From contig NZ_JBJXCT010000003.1 of the NCBI RefSeq assembly GCF_046159715.1, positions 115,886-179,885 on the forward strand: a DNA stretch of 64,000 nucleotides, written 5' to 3'. The stretch comes from Pampinifervens sp037481935. Lineage in GTDB: Bacteria; Aquificota; Aquificia; Aquificales; Aquificaceae. Shown piece after piece: positions 24,855 through 33,255 of this stretch (positions are counted from its first letter, which is position 1; each line of letters opens with the position of its first letter). Under the pieces are notes generated by a model, which had not been told where the DNA came from, did not search any database, and saw only the letters and a program-made list of their open reading frames with translations. The translations under genes and the position numbers were made by a program.

Positions 24855-25627
24855 GGCTTGACCAGTATCTTGTTGAAAGGGGCTTGGTCTCTACACGGGA
24901 AAAGGCTCAGGCCATGATAATGGCAGGGCTCGTGTATGTGGATGGTAAACCTGTCACGAAGGCAGGAACAAGAGTAAAAGAGGGGCAGAGGGTAGAGGTC
25001 AGAGAGCCTCCAAAGTATGTTTCCAGGGGAGGATACAAGCTGGAATGGGCTATAAACAGGTTTGGTCTTGATGTGAGGGATATGGTGGCTATAGATGTGG
25101 GCTCCTCAACGGGTGGCTTTACCCAGTGTCTTTTGATGTTTGGTGCAGAGAAGGTATATGCTGTGGATGTGGGACGGGGTCAGATGGACCCAAAGCTCAG
25201 GTCAGACCCCAGAGTGATTCTCTATGAAGATACAGATGCAAGGGAATTGACGGATAAACACATACCTGAGCCAGTGGATTTGATAACCGTAGATGTATCC
25301 TTCATATCGGTTACCAAAATAATCCCCCATGTGGTAAAATTCCTTAAGGAGGAGGGAATTTTGCTGGTGCTTGTAAAACCACAGTTTGAGGTGGGTCCAG
25401 AAAGGGTAAGGAAGGGTATAGTAAAAAGAGAAGAGGACAAAAAACAAGCTGTCATAAAGGTGGCTGAGTTTTTAACCTCTGCCGGCTTTAATGTGGCTGG
25501 GGTGACAAAGTCAAAGCCAAAGGGCACAAAGGGAAATGAAGAGTTCTTCCTTCTCTCAGGCAGGCATCTTAAAGCCTTAGAAAATCTGGAGGAGGCTGTA
25601 GAGAGTGCAGTCAGGGAAGTTGTTTGA
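24851..25627 (+). CDS. tlyA: TlyA family 2'-O-ribose rRNA methyltransferase
   Basis: This 258-residue protein has an N-terminal S4 RNA-binding domain (RLDQYLVERGLVSTREKAQA) and an FtsJ-like methyltransferase domain with the SAM motif IDVGSSTGGFTQCLL. TlyA methylates cytidines in 16S and sometimes 23S rRNA. The start is TTG overlapping the yggT stop (TTGA). Length is standard. Confidence 0.9.
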   Translation: MRLDQYLVERGLVSTREKAQAMIMAGLVYVDGKPVTKAGTRVKEGQRVEVREPPKYVSRGGYKLEWAINRFGLDVRDMVAIDVGSSTGGFTQCLLMFGAEKVYAVDVGRGQMDPKLRSDPRVILYEDTDARELTDKHIPEPVDLITVDVSFISVTKIIPHVVKFLKEEGILLVLVKPQFEVGPERVRKGIVKREEDKKQAVIKVAEFLTSAGFNVAGVTKSKPKGTKGNEEFFLLSGRHLKALENLEEAVESAVREVV

Positions 25628-25637
25628 AGAAAACTGC

Positions 25638-26006
25638 ATGCAGGGAAAGATAGGGCTTTATCCTTTTACGCCAGAAAACCTTATGAGAGTAGGTCTTGCC
25701 CTTTGCACATACCTGAAGATACACAGGGGGACCGAAAAGCCAAGAATGAGCGTGGGGGCTCTGAACTTTCTTACCCTCTGTGTCACAGTGGGCTTTATGG
25801 CAGGCGGTGGAGACGTTTACATGGATGAGGAGGGGGACATAATCCTTAAACATACCATTGAGGAGGGCAATGCAAGGCTATGGATAGAGAACATGGAAAG
25901 CTATGAGCTCAGAATGGTTGAATCAATACTCTTCAGCAGGTATAATATGCCAAGAGCAGAAGGAGAGGAGGTAGGTAGCCTATGGATACTAAAAAAACTG
26001 CTATAG
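25638..26006 (+). CDS. Small protein resembling domain I of phosphosugar mutases (GlmM-like)
   Basis: This 122-residue protein aligns by eye with the N-terminal domain of GlmM/phosphomannomutase. GLYPFTPENLMRVGLALCTY matches the TPE...LGRAL region, and TVGFMAGGGDVY matches the AGLLSxGVDVY region. The catalytic phosphoserine loop (TASHNP) and domains II to IV are absent, so mutase activity is not expected. The ATG at 25638 is chosen over a GTG inside tlyA because it begins at the GlmM-like sequence. It is the first of three coupled genes of unknown role; the homology is by pattern only. Confidence 0.55.
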   Translation: MQGKIGLYPFTPENLMRVGLALCTYLKIHRGTEKPRMSVGALNFLTLCVTVGFMAGGGDVYMDEEGDIILKHTIEEGNARLWIENMESYELRMVESILFSRYNMPRAEGEEVGSLWILKKLL

Positions 26007-26230
26007 AGCTCTCGGAAGAGACCCTTAAGACCCTTTTAGAGTTCGGCACAGACCTGGATGAGTTTTACAGAAGGTTCAGAGAGCTCAGACTTCTTGAGGA
26101 TGACCTTTCCTTTCAGTCTGCCCTTCTTCATGTGGAACATGCCTTTTTCATGGTGGTGCAGTCAATAAACATACTCAGGGAACAGCTGGTGCTTCTGAGA
26201 ACAGCAGGTCAGAAGGGGGAGGTTTATTGA
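25982..26230 (+). CDS. Small helical protein of unknown function
   Basis: This 82-residue acidic protein is predicted to be almost all helix (SEETLKTLLEFGTDLDEFYR, then HVEHAFFMVVQSINILREQL). It has no signal peptide and I do not recognise the family. It overlaps the GlmM-like gene by 25 bases and the next gene by the stop/start TGATG, so the three are co-translated and probably act together. Confidence 0.65.
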   Translation: MDTKKTAIELSEETLKTLLEFGTDLDEFYRRFRELRLLEDDLSFQSALLHVEHAFFMVVQSINILREQLVLLRTAGQKGEVY

Positions 26231-27948
26231 TGGGTGTTCTGTGTATGTTGCTGGACAAGAAAAAGCAGTATTTTTCCCTTCTTGCGGACATATTCAACAT
26301 AACCGGACATAAGCTTCTTATAGCACTTGATGAGAACAAAGCCTTTGAGCTTTTAAAGGTGTCGGAGCCTGAAATCTTAATACTACCTGCAGAGGACATA
26401 GACTTCTGGTTTAAACTCCTTGAGCTTGAAAAATACATATTGCCGGTTCTGTTCGTGGAAAGCTATGAGGAGGCCGAGTCATTAAGAAAATATGGACTGA
26501 GAGATTTAAACTCTGTGGTTTTACCCTTCAACCCTATGGAACTTTTAACCAAGATTGTCAGCCTGAGCAGGGAGCCTCAGGATGTGGCCTCCCTTTCTGC
26601 CACGGGACCTGTCAATGTGCTTCTTAAACTCTTGCGTAAGGGCGTTACCTCATCCCTCCTGATAGAAGATATAGAAGATGAAGAGAATTTCTGCACCATA
26701 TACATACATGAAGGCATTATAAAGGGCAGTAGCTGTGGCAGGGAGGAAATACTTACTCTAATTCCTAAAGATGTGAAAACCACCCTTGATGTTTATGAGG
26801 AAGACAGGGCTGTTATGAGCTACGTATACAAAAACAACTGGGACTTTCTTTCCACTATTGTCTATGGCTATGTTCCAGAGCAACTCTTGACACAGGTGGG
26901 GTTAAAAGAGGAGGAGCCTGCAACTTCAAGGCCTGTCCTTGATATGAGCCAGCCCATAGAAACAGGTGATGGACTTTTCTGGATAGGAGTGCCTCAGGAG
27001 GGTGGATTGCTTCAGAAAAACTCATACCTGCGTATATATGAAAGGGAAAGCATAAGGGTCCCTGTGCTGATAAACATAGGCACCATGCAGGATTACATCC
27101 TTATAAGGGCAAAGCTGGAGCAGGTGATTGGCACTGTGGATGCCTTAAGGGCGGTAGTAATCCTTGGCTCTGCTGTGGATGAATGCTCGGGCATTCTCAG
27201 CATGCTTCAGTCAAACCAGAGGGCATTGGTGATAACTTCCCTGAGCATAGCCCAGAGGTTAAAAGCCCTCGGTATTCCCCAGGCCAGGATAAGGGCTTTT
27301 GAATCCTTCCCAAACAGAAGGCTCAGGCTTGCTACAGGGGATGTGCTCAGATTTGTCCCACTACCCTTTCTTCCTGAAAGGGGCAGTTTTGCCATGCTTG
27401 AGGAAAGCAGGGGCTATCTGTTCACGGGCAGGTTTCTGAGCTCTCTCTGCACATACGAAGAGCTGAACCCTGTAGAGGGGGGTGACTTAGAAGATGTTCT
27501 CATATACACAGGCTTTATGGCACCCTCACAGGATACCCTGAACAGAGCACTTAAGCGGATAAATTGGGAAGAGGTGGACTCCATACTGCCCATGTTTGGA
27601 AATCCCGTGCACTCTCAGGAAAGAGTTAAGGAACTCTTCGCCAGGCTAGAAAGGGGTCTGCTGCCAGTAGCTTTTGAAGTTAATGATAGAGAGGTAGTTC
27701 TGGAGGTATGCAACAGCCTGGTAGCATATTTGAGAGACAACATGGAGGCGTCAGAGCTTCAATCTTTCCTTGAAGAGTTTAATCAGTTTGCATATCTGGA
27801 AGATGGAAAGATAGTAGAGCCTTTCGTTGAGCCTGAAAGTTTACCCCCTCTTATACTGGGTTTAATGTATGCAAAGGGGATAAATCCAACTCTCATAAAG
27901 CATACTATAAGGCACTTTTATATGGCAGGTATTCCCCTTACCATATGA
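26230..27948 (+). CDS. Receiver-like/DUF4388-like/degenerate ODP (flavodiiron-type) fusion protein
   Basis: This 572-residue protein starts with a receiver-like domain (1-110). A DUF4388/PATAN-like segment follows (about 115-215), then a beta-lactamase-fold ODP domain (about 228-455) and a helical tail. ODP domains normally bind a diiron centre with HxExDH. Here the matching stretch is SAVDECSG, and later ligand positions are also replaced (PERGSF, TGRFLSS), so metal binding is probably lost. The receiver also lacks an obvious phosphorylatable Asp pocket. ATG 26230 follows GGGGGAGG and overlaps the previous stop. The function is unknown, perhaps a scaffold in a signalling pathway. Confidence 0.6.
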   Translation: MGVLCMLLDKKKQYFSLLADIFNITGHKLLIALDENKAFELLKVSEPEILILPAEDIDFWFKLLELEKYILPVLFVESYEEAESLRKYGLRDLNSVVLPFNPMELLTKIVSLSREPQDVASLSATGPVNVLLKLLRKGVTSSLLIEDIEDEENFCTIYIHEGIIKGSSCGREEILTLIPKDVKTTLDVYEEDRAVMSYVYKNNWDFLSTIVYGYVPEQLLTQVGLKEEEPATSRPVLDMSQPIETGDGLFWIGVPQEGGLLQKNSYLRIYERESIRVPVLINIGTMQDYILIRAKLEQVIGTVDALRAVVILGSAVDECSGILSMLQSNQRALVITSLSIAQRLKALGIPQARIRAFESFPNRRLRLATGDVLRFVPLPFLPERGSFAMLEESRGYLFTGRFLSSLCTYEELNPVEGGDLEDVLIYTGFMAPSQDTLNRALKRINWEEVDSILPMFGNPVHSQERVKELFARLERGLLPVAFEVNDREVVLEVCNSLVAYLRDNMEASELQSFLEEFNQFAYLEDGKIVEPFVEPESLPPLILGLMYAKGINPTLIKHTIRHFYMAGIPLTI

Positions 27949-28621
27949 TGGGTTTGCCTATTCTTTCAAACCTTGGGTTTAGCAGAGCAAGAAATAGCTG
28001 TTTAAAGCCTGTTAATATACTCACGTCAGTGCTCTCAAGGGGCGGTATGTCACCAGAAAAGTATATAACAAAAGCCTTCCCCACAATGTTTTCTCTCGGC
28101 AGAAGCCCCCAGTATCTGCTGTCCTCGCTGTTATCCCTGTTGTCTCCCATTACAAAATAGTGCCCCTCAGGTATTCTGGCGTAGTAAACATCTTTTCTCT
28201 GAATAAAGGGATTCTGGTATAGGGCTATTCTGTGTCTTACTCCGTTTGGGAGGGCTTCCTCGTATATAAATTTTAAATTCCCGTCTTCCACAACCTCTTC
28301 CACAAGCCTCAGGGGAAGCTCCTGACCGTTTATGAAAACCCTCTCACCCCTTATCTCAAGGGTATCCCCAGGCATCCCTATGATTCTTTTTATAAAGTCT
28401 ATCTGGGGGTTTATGGGCCATTTGAAAACCACTATGTCCCCCCTCTGAGGTTCAGAAAGTCTGTAAACCAGCTTGTTGACAAGTATAAAATCACCCACGA
28501 GAAGCGTGGGCTTCATGGAGCCGGAGGGAATGTTGTAAGCCTGAACAAGAAAGGCCCTTATAAAGAGGACCACTATTATAACTATTACAAGCTCCCTGAG
28601 CCATCTGGGAATTGACTGCAC
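27938..28621 (-). CDS. lepB: Signal peptidase I
   Basis: This 227-residue protein has a single N-terminal transmembrane segment (10-27). The catalytic serine is Ser35 in IPSGSMKPTL and the catalytic lysine is Lys78 in DFIKRIIGMPGD, with the GDNRDNSEDSRYWG box near the C-terminus. It cleaves signal peptides on the periplasmic face. It starts at GTG 5 bases after the rlmN stop, suggesting one transcript. Its 3' end overlaps the converging fusion gene by 11 bases. Confidence 0.95.
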   Translation of the reverse strand: MQSIPRWLRELVIVIIVVLFIRAFLVQAYNIPSGSMKPTLLVGDFILVNKLVYRLSEPQRGDIVVFKWPINPQIDFIKRIIGMPGDTLEIRGERVFINGQELPLRLVEEVVEDGNLKFIYEEALPNGVRHRIALYQNPFIQRKDVYYARIPEGHYFVMGDNRDNSEDSRYWGLLPRENIVGKAFVIYFSGDIPPLESTDVSILTGFKQLFLALLNPRFERIGKPIIW

Positions 28622-28626
28622 CTGTT

Positions 28627-29670
28627 CTATTTTACCATAAGCTCAAGCCTTTTGCTCCTGAGCTGCCCACAGGCTCCAAAAACTTCAACACCCTTGCTCA
28701 GTCTTATGAAGGTGGATATGTTATACCTTCTGAGCACTTCCTGAAAGGCGTAAACGCTCTCCAGGGATGGTCTTTCAAAGGGAAGGGAGGGGTCAGGATT
28801 GTAGGGTATGAGGTTCACCTTGAATTTTCTCCTGTAAGGAGCTACCATGTCTGCCAGTTCTCTGGCTTCCCGTGGTGAGTCGTTAATACCCTTTATTACC
28901 ACATACTCAAGCATTATCCTTCTGTCGGGAGGGTAGGGAAAGTTTACGAGGACATGAAAAAGCTCCTGCAGGCTGTTTGTCCTGCTTATGGGCATGAGAA
29001 ACTCTCTGAGATTTTGGGATGGAGCGTTTATAGAAACGGCAAGGTTGAGCTCTCTCATAAGGGGGTCCTCTGACATTTTTCTGAGCTGAGCCACAAGACC
29101 GCTGGTGGATATGCTCACCCTTCTCTTGGAAAGGTCTATCCCCCAGGGGCTCACCATTATCTCCACAGCCTTCCTCACCGCCTCATAGTTTGCCAGGGGT
29201 TCACCCATACCCATAAAGACCACATTCCTTATCCTGCCTGGCGTTTCCCTCTGAACGAGGAGATACTGGTCAACTATCTCTGCTGGAGTTAGGTTTCTCA
29301 AAAGTCCATCCTTTGCCGTGGCACAGAACCTGCAACCCACCGCACAGCCAACCTGAGAGGATACACAGAGAGTCAGGTGGTCCCTTTCAAAGATAAGAAC
29401 GGTTTCTATCATATGGCCATCTTCTGTCCTGAATATATATTTAACCGAGTCCTCAGTGGACACCTTGCCGACAGCCTCAAGGGTATGAACTCTGAAGTGC
29501 TCAGAAAGCAGAACCCTGTGAGCCTTTGAAAGGTTTGTCATCTTCTGAAAATCCGTTTCAAACTTTTTGTAAAGCCAGTCAAGCACCTGGGCAGCCCTGT
29601 AGGATTCAAGCCCAAGCTCTCCAAACCTTTCCCTCAGCTCCACCAGATTGAAAGAGGTAAGCAGCTGCAT
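28627..29670 (-). CDS. rlmN: Dual-specificity 23S rRNA/tRNA adenine-C2 methyltransferase
   Basis: This 347-residue radical SAM enzyme methylates C2 of A2503 in 23S rRNA and A37 in tRNAs. The radical SAM cluster motif is Cys109-x3-Cys113-x2-Cys116 (CAVGCRFC). The resolving cysteine is in FGACGQLRSK near the C-terminus. Length and motifs are standard. It is the promoter-proximal gene of the minus-strand pair with lepB. Confidence 0.95.
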   Translation of the reverse strand: MQLLTSFNLVELRERFGELGLESYRAAQVLDWLYKKFETDFQKMTNLSKAHRVLLSEHFRVHTLEAVGKVSTEDSVKYIFRTEDGHMIETVLIFERDHLTLCVSSQVGCAVGCRFCATAKDGLLRNLTPAEIVDQYLLVQRETPGRIRNVVFMGMGEPLANYEAVRKAVEIMVSPWGIDLSKRRVSISTSGLVAQLRKMSEDPLMRELNLAVSINAPSQNLREFLMPISRTNSLQELFHVLVNFPYPPDRRIMLEYVVIKGINDSPREARELADMVAPYRRKFKVNLIPYNPDPSLPFERPSLESVYAFQEVLRRYNISTFIRLSKGVEVFGACGQLRSKRLELMVK

Positions 29671-29730
29671 TATGTATTAAATTTATAACACCGATGGCGA
29701 TGAGTGTATAATAAACACTGGAGGGTTGAT

Positions 29731-30666
29731 ATGAAAAAGGGGGTTTTATTCCTGTGTCTATCAGCAACAATCTTAAGCTCCTGCACTCCAGTGGTTCGTC
29801 AGGCAACCATACCCAGGGCAGAGCATAATGTAAGCCTTGTCCAGAGGGGGAGCTTTTACTTCTCGGAGGAAGAGGAAAGGTTTATAAGGGAGGAGGCAAA
29901 AGCTCTCGGCATACCCATACCGGACAGAGAAGAAATAAGAAGGTTTATGGACTATTACCTGAGCAACAAAAGGTTCTTTGAGCTTACCCTCCAGAGGGCA
30001 AACTACTACATGCCCCTCATAAGACCAATAGTGCAGAGGCATGGTCTTCCTGAAGAACTAGCCCTTCTTCCAGTCATAGAAAGTGCCTTTAACAATTTTG
30101 CTGTGTCAAGGTCCGGGGCTGCCGGACTCTGGCAGTTTATACCTTCCACTGCAAGGAGGTATGGGCTCAGGGTAGACCAGTATGTGGATGAAAGGTTTGA
30201 CGTTCTGAAGGCCACAGATGCTGCCATGAGGTATCTCAAGGACCTCTACGGTATGTTTGGAAGCTGGGAGCTTGCCCTTGCCAGCTACAATTGTGGTGAG
30301 AACTGTGTGGCGAGAAGAACTGGCGGTGTTGACTTCTGGGTAACCCAGCGTTTTCTGCCAGAGGAGACCAGAAATTACGTTCCCGCCTTTTTTGCAGTGC
30401 TCCTCCTCGCAAGAGACCCTGAAAAGTACGGGCTTTCTGTCAGGGTTGAAGGTATGGAAATAGACAGGCGGCTTGTGGAGAAAGACACTGCAGTTGAGGA
30501 AGTTCTATTAAGAAAAGGTGTAAGGGAAAGCACCTTCAGAGACCTCAATCCTCATATAAGAACCGGGATTATACCTGCAGGCACATATGTTTACATACCC
30601 AGGGAACAGAACTCAGCGGAAAGGGTTGAAAGGCTGCCAAACGGAGCAAAACTTATCATCAAGTAA
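29731..30666 (+). CDS. Membrane-bound lytic murein transglycosylase (MltD-like lipoprotein)
   Basis: This 311-residue protein has a lipoprotein signal peptide with lipobox ILSSC (Cys18). Its SLT catalytic domain includes LLPVIESAFNNFAVSRSGAA (catalytic Glu), GLWQFIPSTARRYGL and ELALASYNCGE. It cleaves peptidoglycan glycan strands with 1,6-anhydro formation. The C-terminus ends in a short region without the LysM repeats of E. coli MltD. The ATG 29731 follows GGAGGG, and TATAAT lies at 29707-29712. Its stop overlaps the mobA start. Confidence 0.9.
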   Translation: MKKGVLFLCLSATILSSCTPVVRQATIPRAEHNVSLVQRGSFYFSEEEERFIREEAKALGIPIPDREEIRRFMDYYLSNKRFFELTLQRANYYMPLIRPIVQRHGLPEELALLPVIESAFNNFAVSRSGAAGLWQFIPSTARRYGLRVDQYVDERFDVLKATDAAMRYLKDLYGMFGSWELALASYNCGENCVARRTGGVDFWVTQRFLPEETRNYVPAFFAVLLLARDPEKYGLSVRVEGMEIDRRLVEKDTAVEEVLLRKGVRESTFRDLNPHIRTGIIPAGTYVYIPREQNSAERVERLPNGAKLIIK

Positions 30667-31265
30667 TGACAGAATGCTTTGTGCTTGCAGGTGGTCTCAG
30701 CAAACGCTTTGGTGAAGACAAGCTGCTATACCAGATTGGTGGAAAGAAGGTAATAGAATACACTGTTGATGCCCTCAGAGGTTTTTGCGAAAGGCTTTGC
30801 CTTGTGACTAAGGATAGAGAAAAGTTTTCCTTCTTAAAGGATGTGGAAATACTGGAGGATAAAATTGCAAAACAGCTCGCTCTTGCTGGTGTATACACAG
30901 CACTGGAAAATCTCAGAGGGGATAGAGCCCTGATACTGGCTGGAGACATGCCCATGATAAAGAGGGAGGTTGTCCAGCTTCTGCTGGAAAGGGCAGAACC
31001 ACCTATAACCCTTTTCAGGATAGGTGGAAAGCTCTATCCTCTTTTTGCGGTATACTACAGGCAAGTTTTGCCAGAGCTAAGGGTCTACCTCAACTCTGGA
31101 GGTGAGAAGGTTGTGGATTTCGTGGAAAGGTTTACTCGCAAGGAACTTACCGAGAGGGAAGTGATTGGACTTGACCCAGAGCTCCTTTCCTTCCTGAACA
31201 TGAACACGAAGACAGATGCTGAGTATATATTAAAGACTTATGGTGGAAAAAACTTTGAAGGTTGA
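30666..31265 (+). CDS. mobA: Molybdenum cofactor guanylyltransferase
   Basis: This 199-residue nucleotidyltransferase has the GTP-binding signature LAGGLSKRFGEDK (7-19), the GDMPMI metal-binding motif, and the typical LNMNTKTDAEY near the C-terminus. It attaches GMP to molybdopterin for bis-MGD enzymes, so the organism probably has a molybdenum or tungsten oxidoreductase elsewhere. It overlaps mltD by one base (TAATG) and copZ by 26 bases. Confidence 0.88.
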   Translation: MTECFVLAGGLSKRFGEDKLLYQIGGKKVIEYTVDALRGFCERLCLVTKDREKFSFLKDVEILEDKIAKQLALAGVYTALENLRGDRALILAGDMPMIKREVVQLLLERAEPPITLFRIGGKLYPLFAVYYRQVLPELRVYLNSGGEKVVDFVERFTRKELTEREVIGLDPELLSFLNMNTKTDAEYILKTYGGKNFEG

Positions 31266-31452
31266 GGGTATGACCTGTCAGCACTGTGTGGAGACTGTAA
31301 AGAGGGCAATCTACTCCCTTGAAGGTGTATCCCATGTGGAGGTCACTCTTCAGGAAGGGAAGGTGCAGGTCCGTATGGAGGAAGAAATCCCCTTCCACAC
31401 GCTAAAGTCTGCAATAGAGGAGTGGGGCTACAGGGTGGTCGGTGAGGTTTGA
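31240..31452 (+). CDS. Heavy-metal-associated domain protein (CopZ-type copper chaperone)
   Basis: This 70-residue protein is a single HMA domain with metal-binding motif GMTCQHC (Cys13, Cys16) and an otherwise normal ferredoxin-like fold pattern (TVKRAIYSLEGVSHVEV). Such proteins carry Cu(I) to P-type ATPases or regulators. No copper ATPase lies next to it. Its start lies inside mobA and its stop overlaps the next GTG start. Confidence 0.88.
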   Translation: MVEKTLKVEGMTCQHCVETVKRAIYSLEGVSHVEVTLQEGKVQVRMEEEIPFHTLKSAIEEWGYRVVGEV

Positions 31453-32029
31453 AGAGTTCAGGGCAGAAGTGGAAGGTCTTGAGCTCTTCAACAGAGGGTG
31501 GAGGGGTTATATCTACAGGGGTGTGTGGAAGGGGGAAAGAGTTGCTATAAAGGTGGCAAGGGACAGGGAAAGAGTGTATGCCATTAAAAAGGAATGTGAG
31601 ATACTCAGAAGACTGCTGGGAATGAAAGGGTTTCCCCAGCTCCTCTACTGCGGGGAGGAATTTATAGTCTATACCTTTATAGAAGGAGTTCCCATAGAAA
31701 AAAAGAAACTCACAATTCAGGAGAAGGTGGATATATACCTCAGGATACTTGAACTAATAAAGATTCTTGACTCCCTCGGTATAAACAAAGAGGAGCTTCA
31801 GAGGCTTGACAAAAACACCCTCATAGGAGAAGACGGGAATGTTTATCTGCTTGACTTTGAAAGGGGAAGCCCAGAAGCAAAAAAGCTACACAACCTCACT
31901 CAGTTTCTTCAACTGCTTGTCAGGGAAGGCTTCCTTCAGAGGGAAAGGGCAAAGGAGCTTGGTATGAGATATTCAGGGGGTGAGAAGGTCTATGATGAGG
32001 TTGCTCAGGCTCTACGGGCTTTTACTTGA
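31442..32029 (+). CDS. Protein-kinase-like protein (COG2112-like)
   Basis: This 195-residue protein looks like a small kinase fold. It has a glycine-poor nucleotide loop (FNRGWRGYIYRGVWKG), the lysine in RVAIKVAR, and a DFE in place of DFG (VYLLDFERGS). No HRD or HGD catalytic motif is visible; the matching segment reads EELQRLDKNTL. It resembles the archaeal and thermophile COG2112 group of predicted Ser/Thr kinases, but the substrate is unknown and activity is uncertain. It starts with GTG and overlaps both neighbours. Confidence 0.6.
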   Translation: MRFEEFRAEVEGLELFNRGWRGYIYRGVWKGERVAIKVARDRERVYAIKKECEILRRLLGMKGFPQLLYCGEEFIVYTFIEGVPIEKKKLTIQEKVDIYLRILELIKILDSLGINKEELQRLDKNTLIGEDGNVYLLDFERGSPEAKKLHNLTQFLQLLVREGFLQRERAKELGMRYSGGEKVYDEVAQALRAFT

Positions 32030-32645
32030 GCTTTACGGTCCTCAAAAATGGTGGCCTGTGGACATTCAATACCACAAACTCAAGGGCACGGACCCGAGGG
32101 ATGAGGTCATAATAGGGGCTGTGCTTACACAGAACACAAGCTGGAAGAACGTGGAGAAGTCTTTAGAAAACCTGAAAAGGGAGGGTGAGCTGTCTCTTCG
32201 GTTTATAAGGAATGCCAGGATTGAGAAGCTCAGAGAACTCATAAGACCCTCCGGTTTCTACCATCAGAAGGCAGAGAGACTAAAGGCGGTGGCAGAGTTT
32301 ATAAATCCAACGGACATGGTAAGAGAGGTATCAAGGGAGGGGCTTTTAAAGGTCAAAGGAATAGGACCTGAAACTGCAGATGCCATACTTCTCTATGCAG
32401 GTGAAAGATTGAGTTTCGTGGTGGACAAATACACACAGAGGTTTATGAAAAGGCTTATGGGAGTTGATGGAAATTACCACAGCCTCAAGAGTTTCTTTGA
32501 GTCAAACCTCCCCCAGGACCTTGAAGTCTATAGAGAATTCCACGCCCTCATAGACGAGCACGCAAAGAGGTATTGCAGGAGCAACCCCCTGTGTAGGGAG
32601 TGCCCCCTGAAGGACAAATGCATCAGTGCAAGCCCATCCTCTTGA
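31992..32645 (+). CDS. Endonuclease III-related DNA glycosylase (MagIII-like)
   Basis: This 217-residue HhH-GPD protein has the helix-hairpin-helix VKGIGPETADAILLY, the catalytic aspartate in FVVDKYTQRF and the 4Fe-4S loop CRSNPLCRECPLKDKC. There is no Lys at the Nth position, as in MagIII-type monofunctional 3-methyladenine glycosylases (COG2231). The start is one of two adjacent ATGs (31992, 31995). It overlaps the kinase-like gene and converges on the cytochrome c1 gene. Confidence 0.82.
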   Translation: MMRLLRLYGLLLELYGPQKWWPVDIQYHKLKGTDPRDEVIIGAVLTQNTSWKNVEKSLENLKREGELSLRFIRNARIEKLRELIRPSGFYHQKAERLKAVAEFINPTDMVREVSREGLLKVKGIGPETADAILLYAGERLSFVVDKYTQRFMKRLMGVDGNYHSLKSFFESNLPQDLEVYREFHALIDEHAKRYCRSNPLCRECPLKDKCISASPSS

Positions 32646-33255
32646 GAATTTTTCCTCTCCATAACCACAGAAGGACACCCATAACCACAAGGTAGGCTAT
32701 TGTTCCCACACCCATAAGAACCCTCTTGTTTTTCTCCTCAGGAGAGGGCTCGGATACAGACTTGAGATAGGCGATTATCTTTGCAGTTTCCTCTGGTCTT
32801 CCTGCCATGACCGGGGGCATGGATGTTCCCGGAAGCACCTTCTGAGGCTCAAGGGTAAAGTTGAATAAGTATTCCTTACCCTTGACAAGATACATGGTGG
32901 AAAGGTCTGGAGGAACCTTACCGAATGACTCTTTCAATGCCATGAGGTCTTCATGGAATACCGCCTCATATACATCTCTTGGCAGAACCTTTCCATACTT
33001 TTCCTGTAGCGTTTTGAGTTTTGGGTTCGCCTGCACAGAGCTTATGTAAACCGCATCATATCTGACAGAATGGCATGCCTGACAGTTCTGCTCAAATAGC
33101 TGTTTACCCTCCTTTGCGTAGCTCTTCACATCACTTGCTATCTTTGCATACTGAGAGGGCATCTCGTAAGTTTCACGATGGGCAAAAATGTTGTTAATCC
33201 ATATTATGTAAAAAAACAGCACTATGATAACCGTAAAAAAGATGGTCTTAATCAT
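32623..33255 (-). CDS. petC: Cytochrome c1 of the bc1 complex
   Basis: This 210-residue protein has an N-terminal hydrophobic segment (5-20), one haem motif CQACH (Cys58, Cys61, His62), the axial methionine region PGTSMPPVM, and a C-terminal transmembrane anchor (about 182-200). That topology is typical of short monohaem cytochrome c1. It passes electrons from the Rieske protein to soluble cytochrome c. It overlaps petB by 4 bases and is the last gene of the pet operon. Confidence 0.92.
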   Translation of the reverse strand: MIKTIFFTVIIVLFFYIIWINNIFAHRETYEMPSQYAKIASDVKSYAKEGKQLFEQNCQACHSVRYDAVYISSVQANPKLKTLQEKYGKVLPRDVYEAVFHEDLMALKESFGKVPPDLSTMYLVKGKEYLFNFTLEPQKVLPGTSMPPVMAGRPEETAKIIAYLKSVSEPSPEEKNKRVLMGVGTIAYLVVMGVLLWLWRGKILKRMGLH

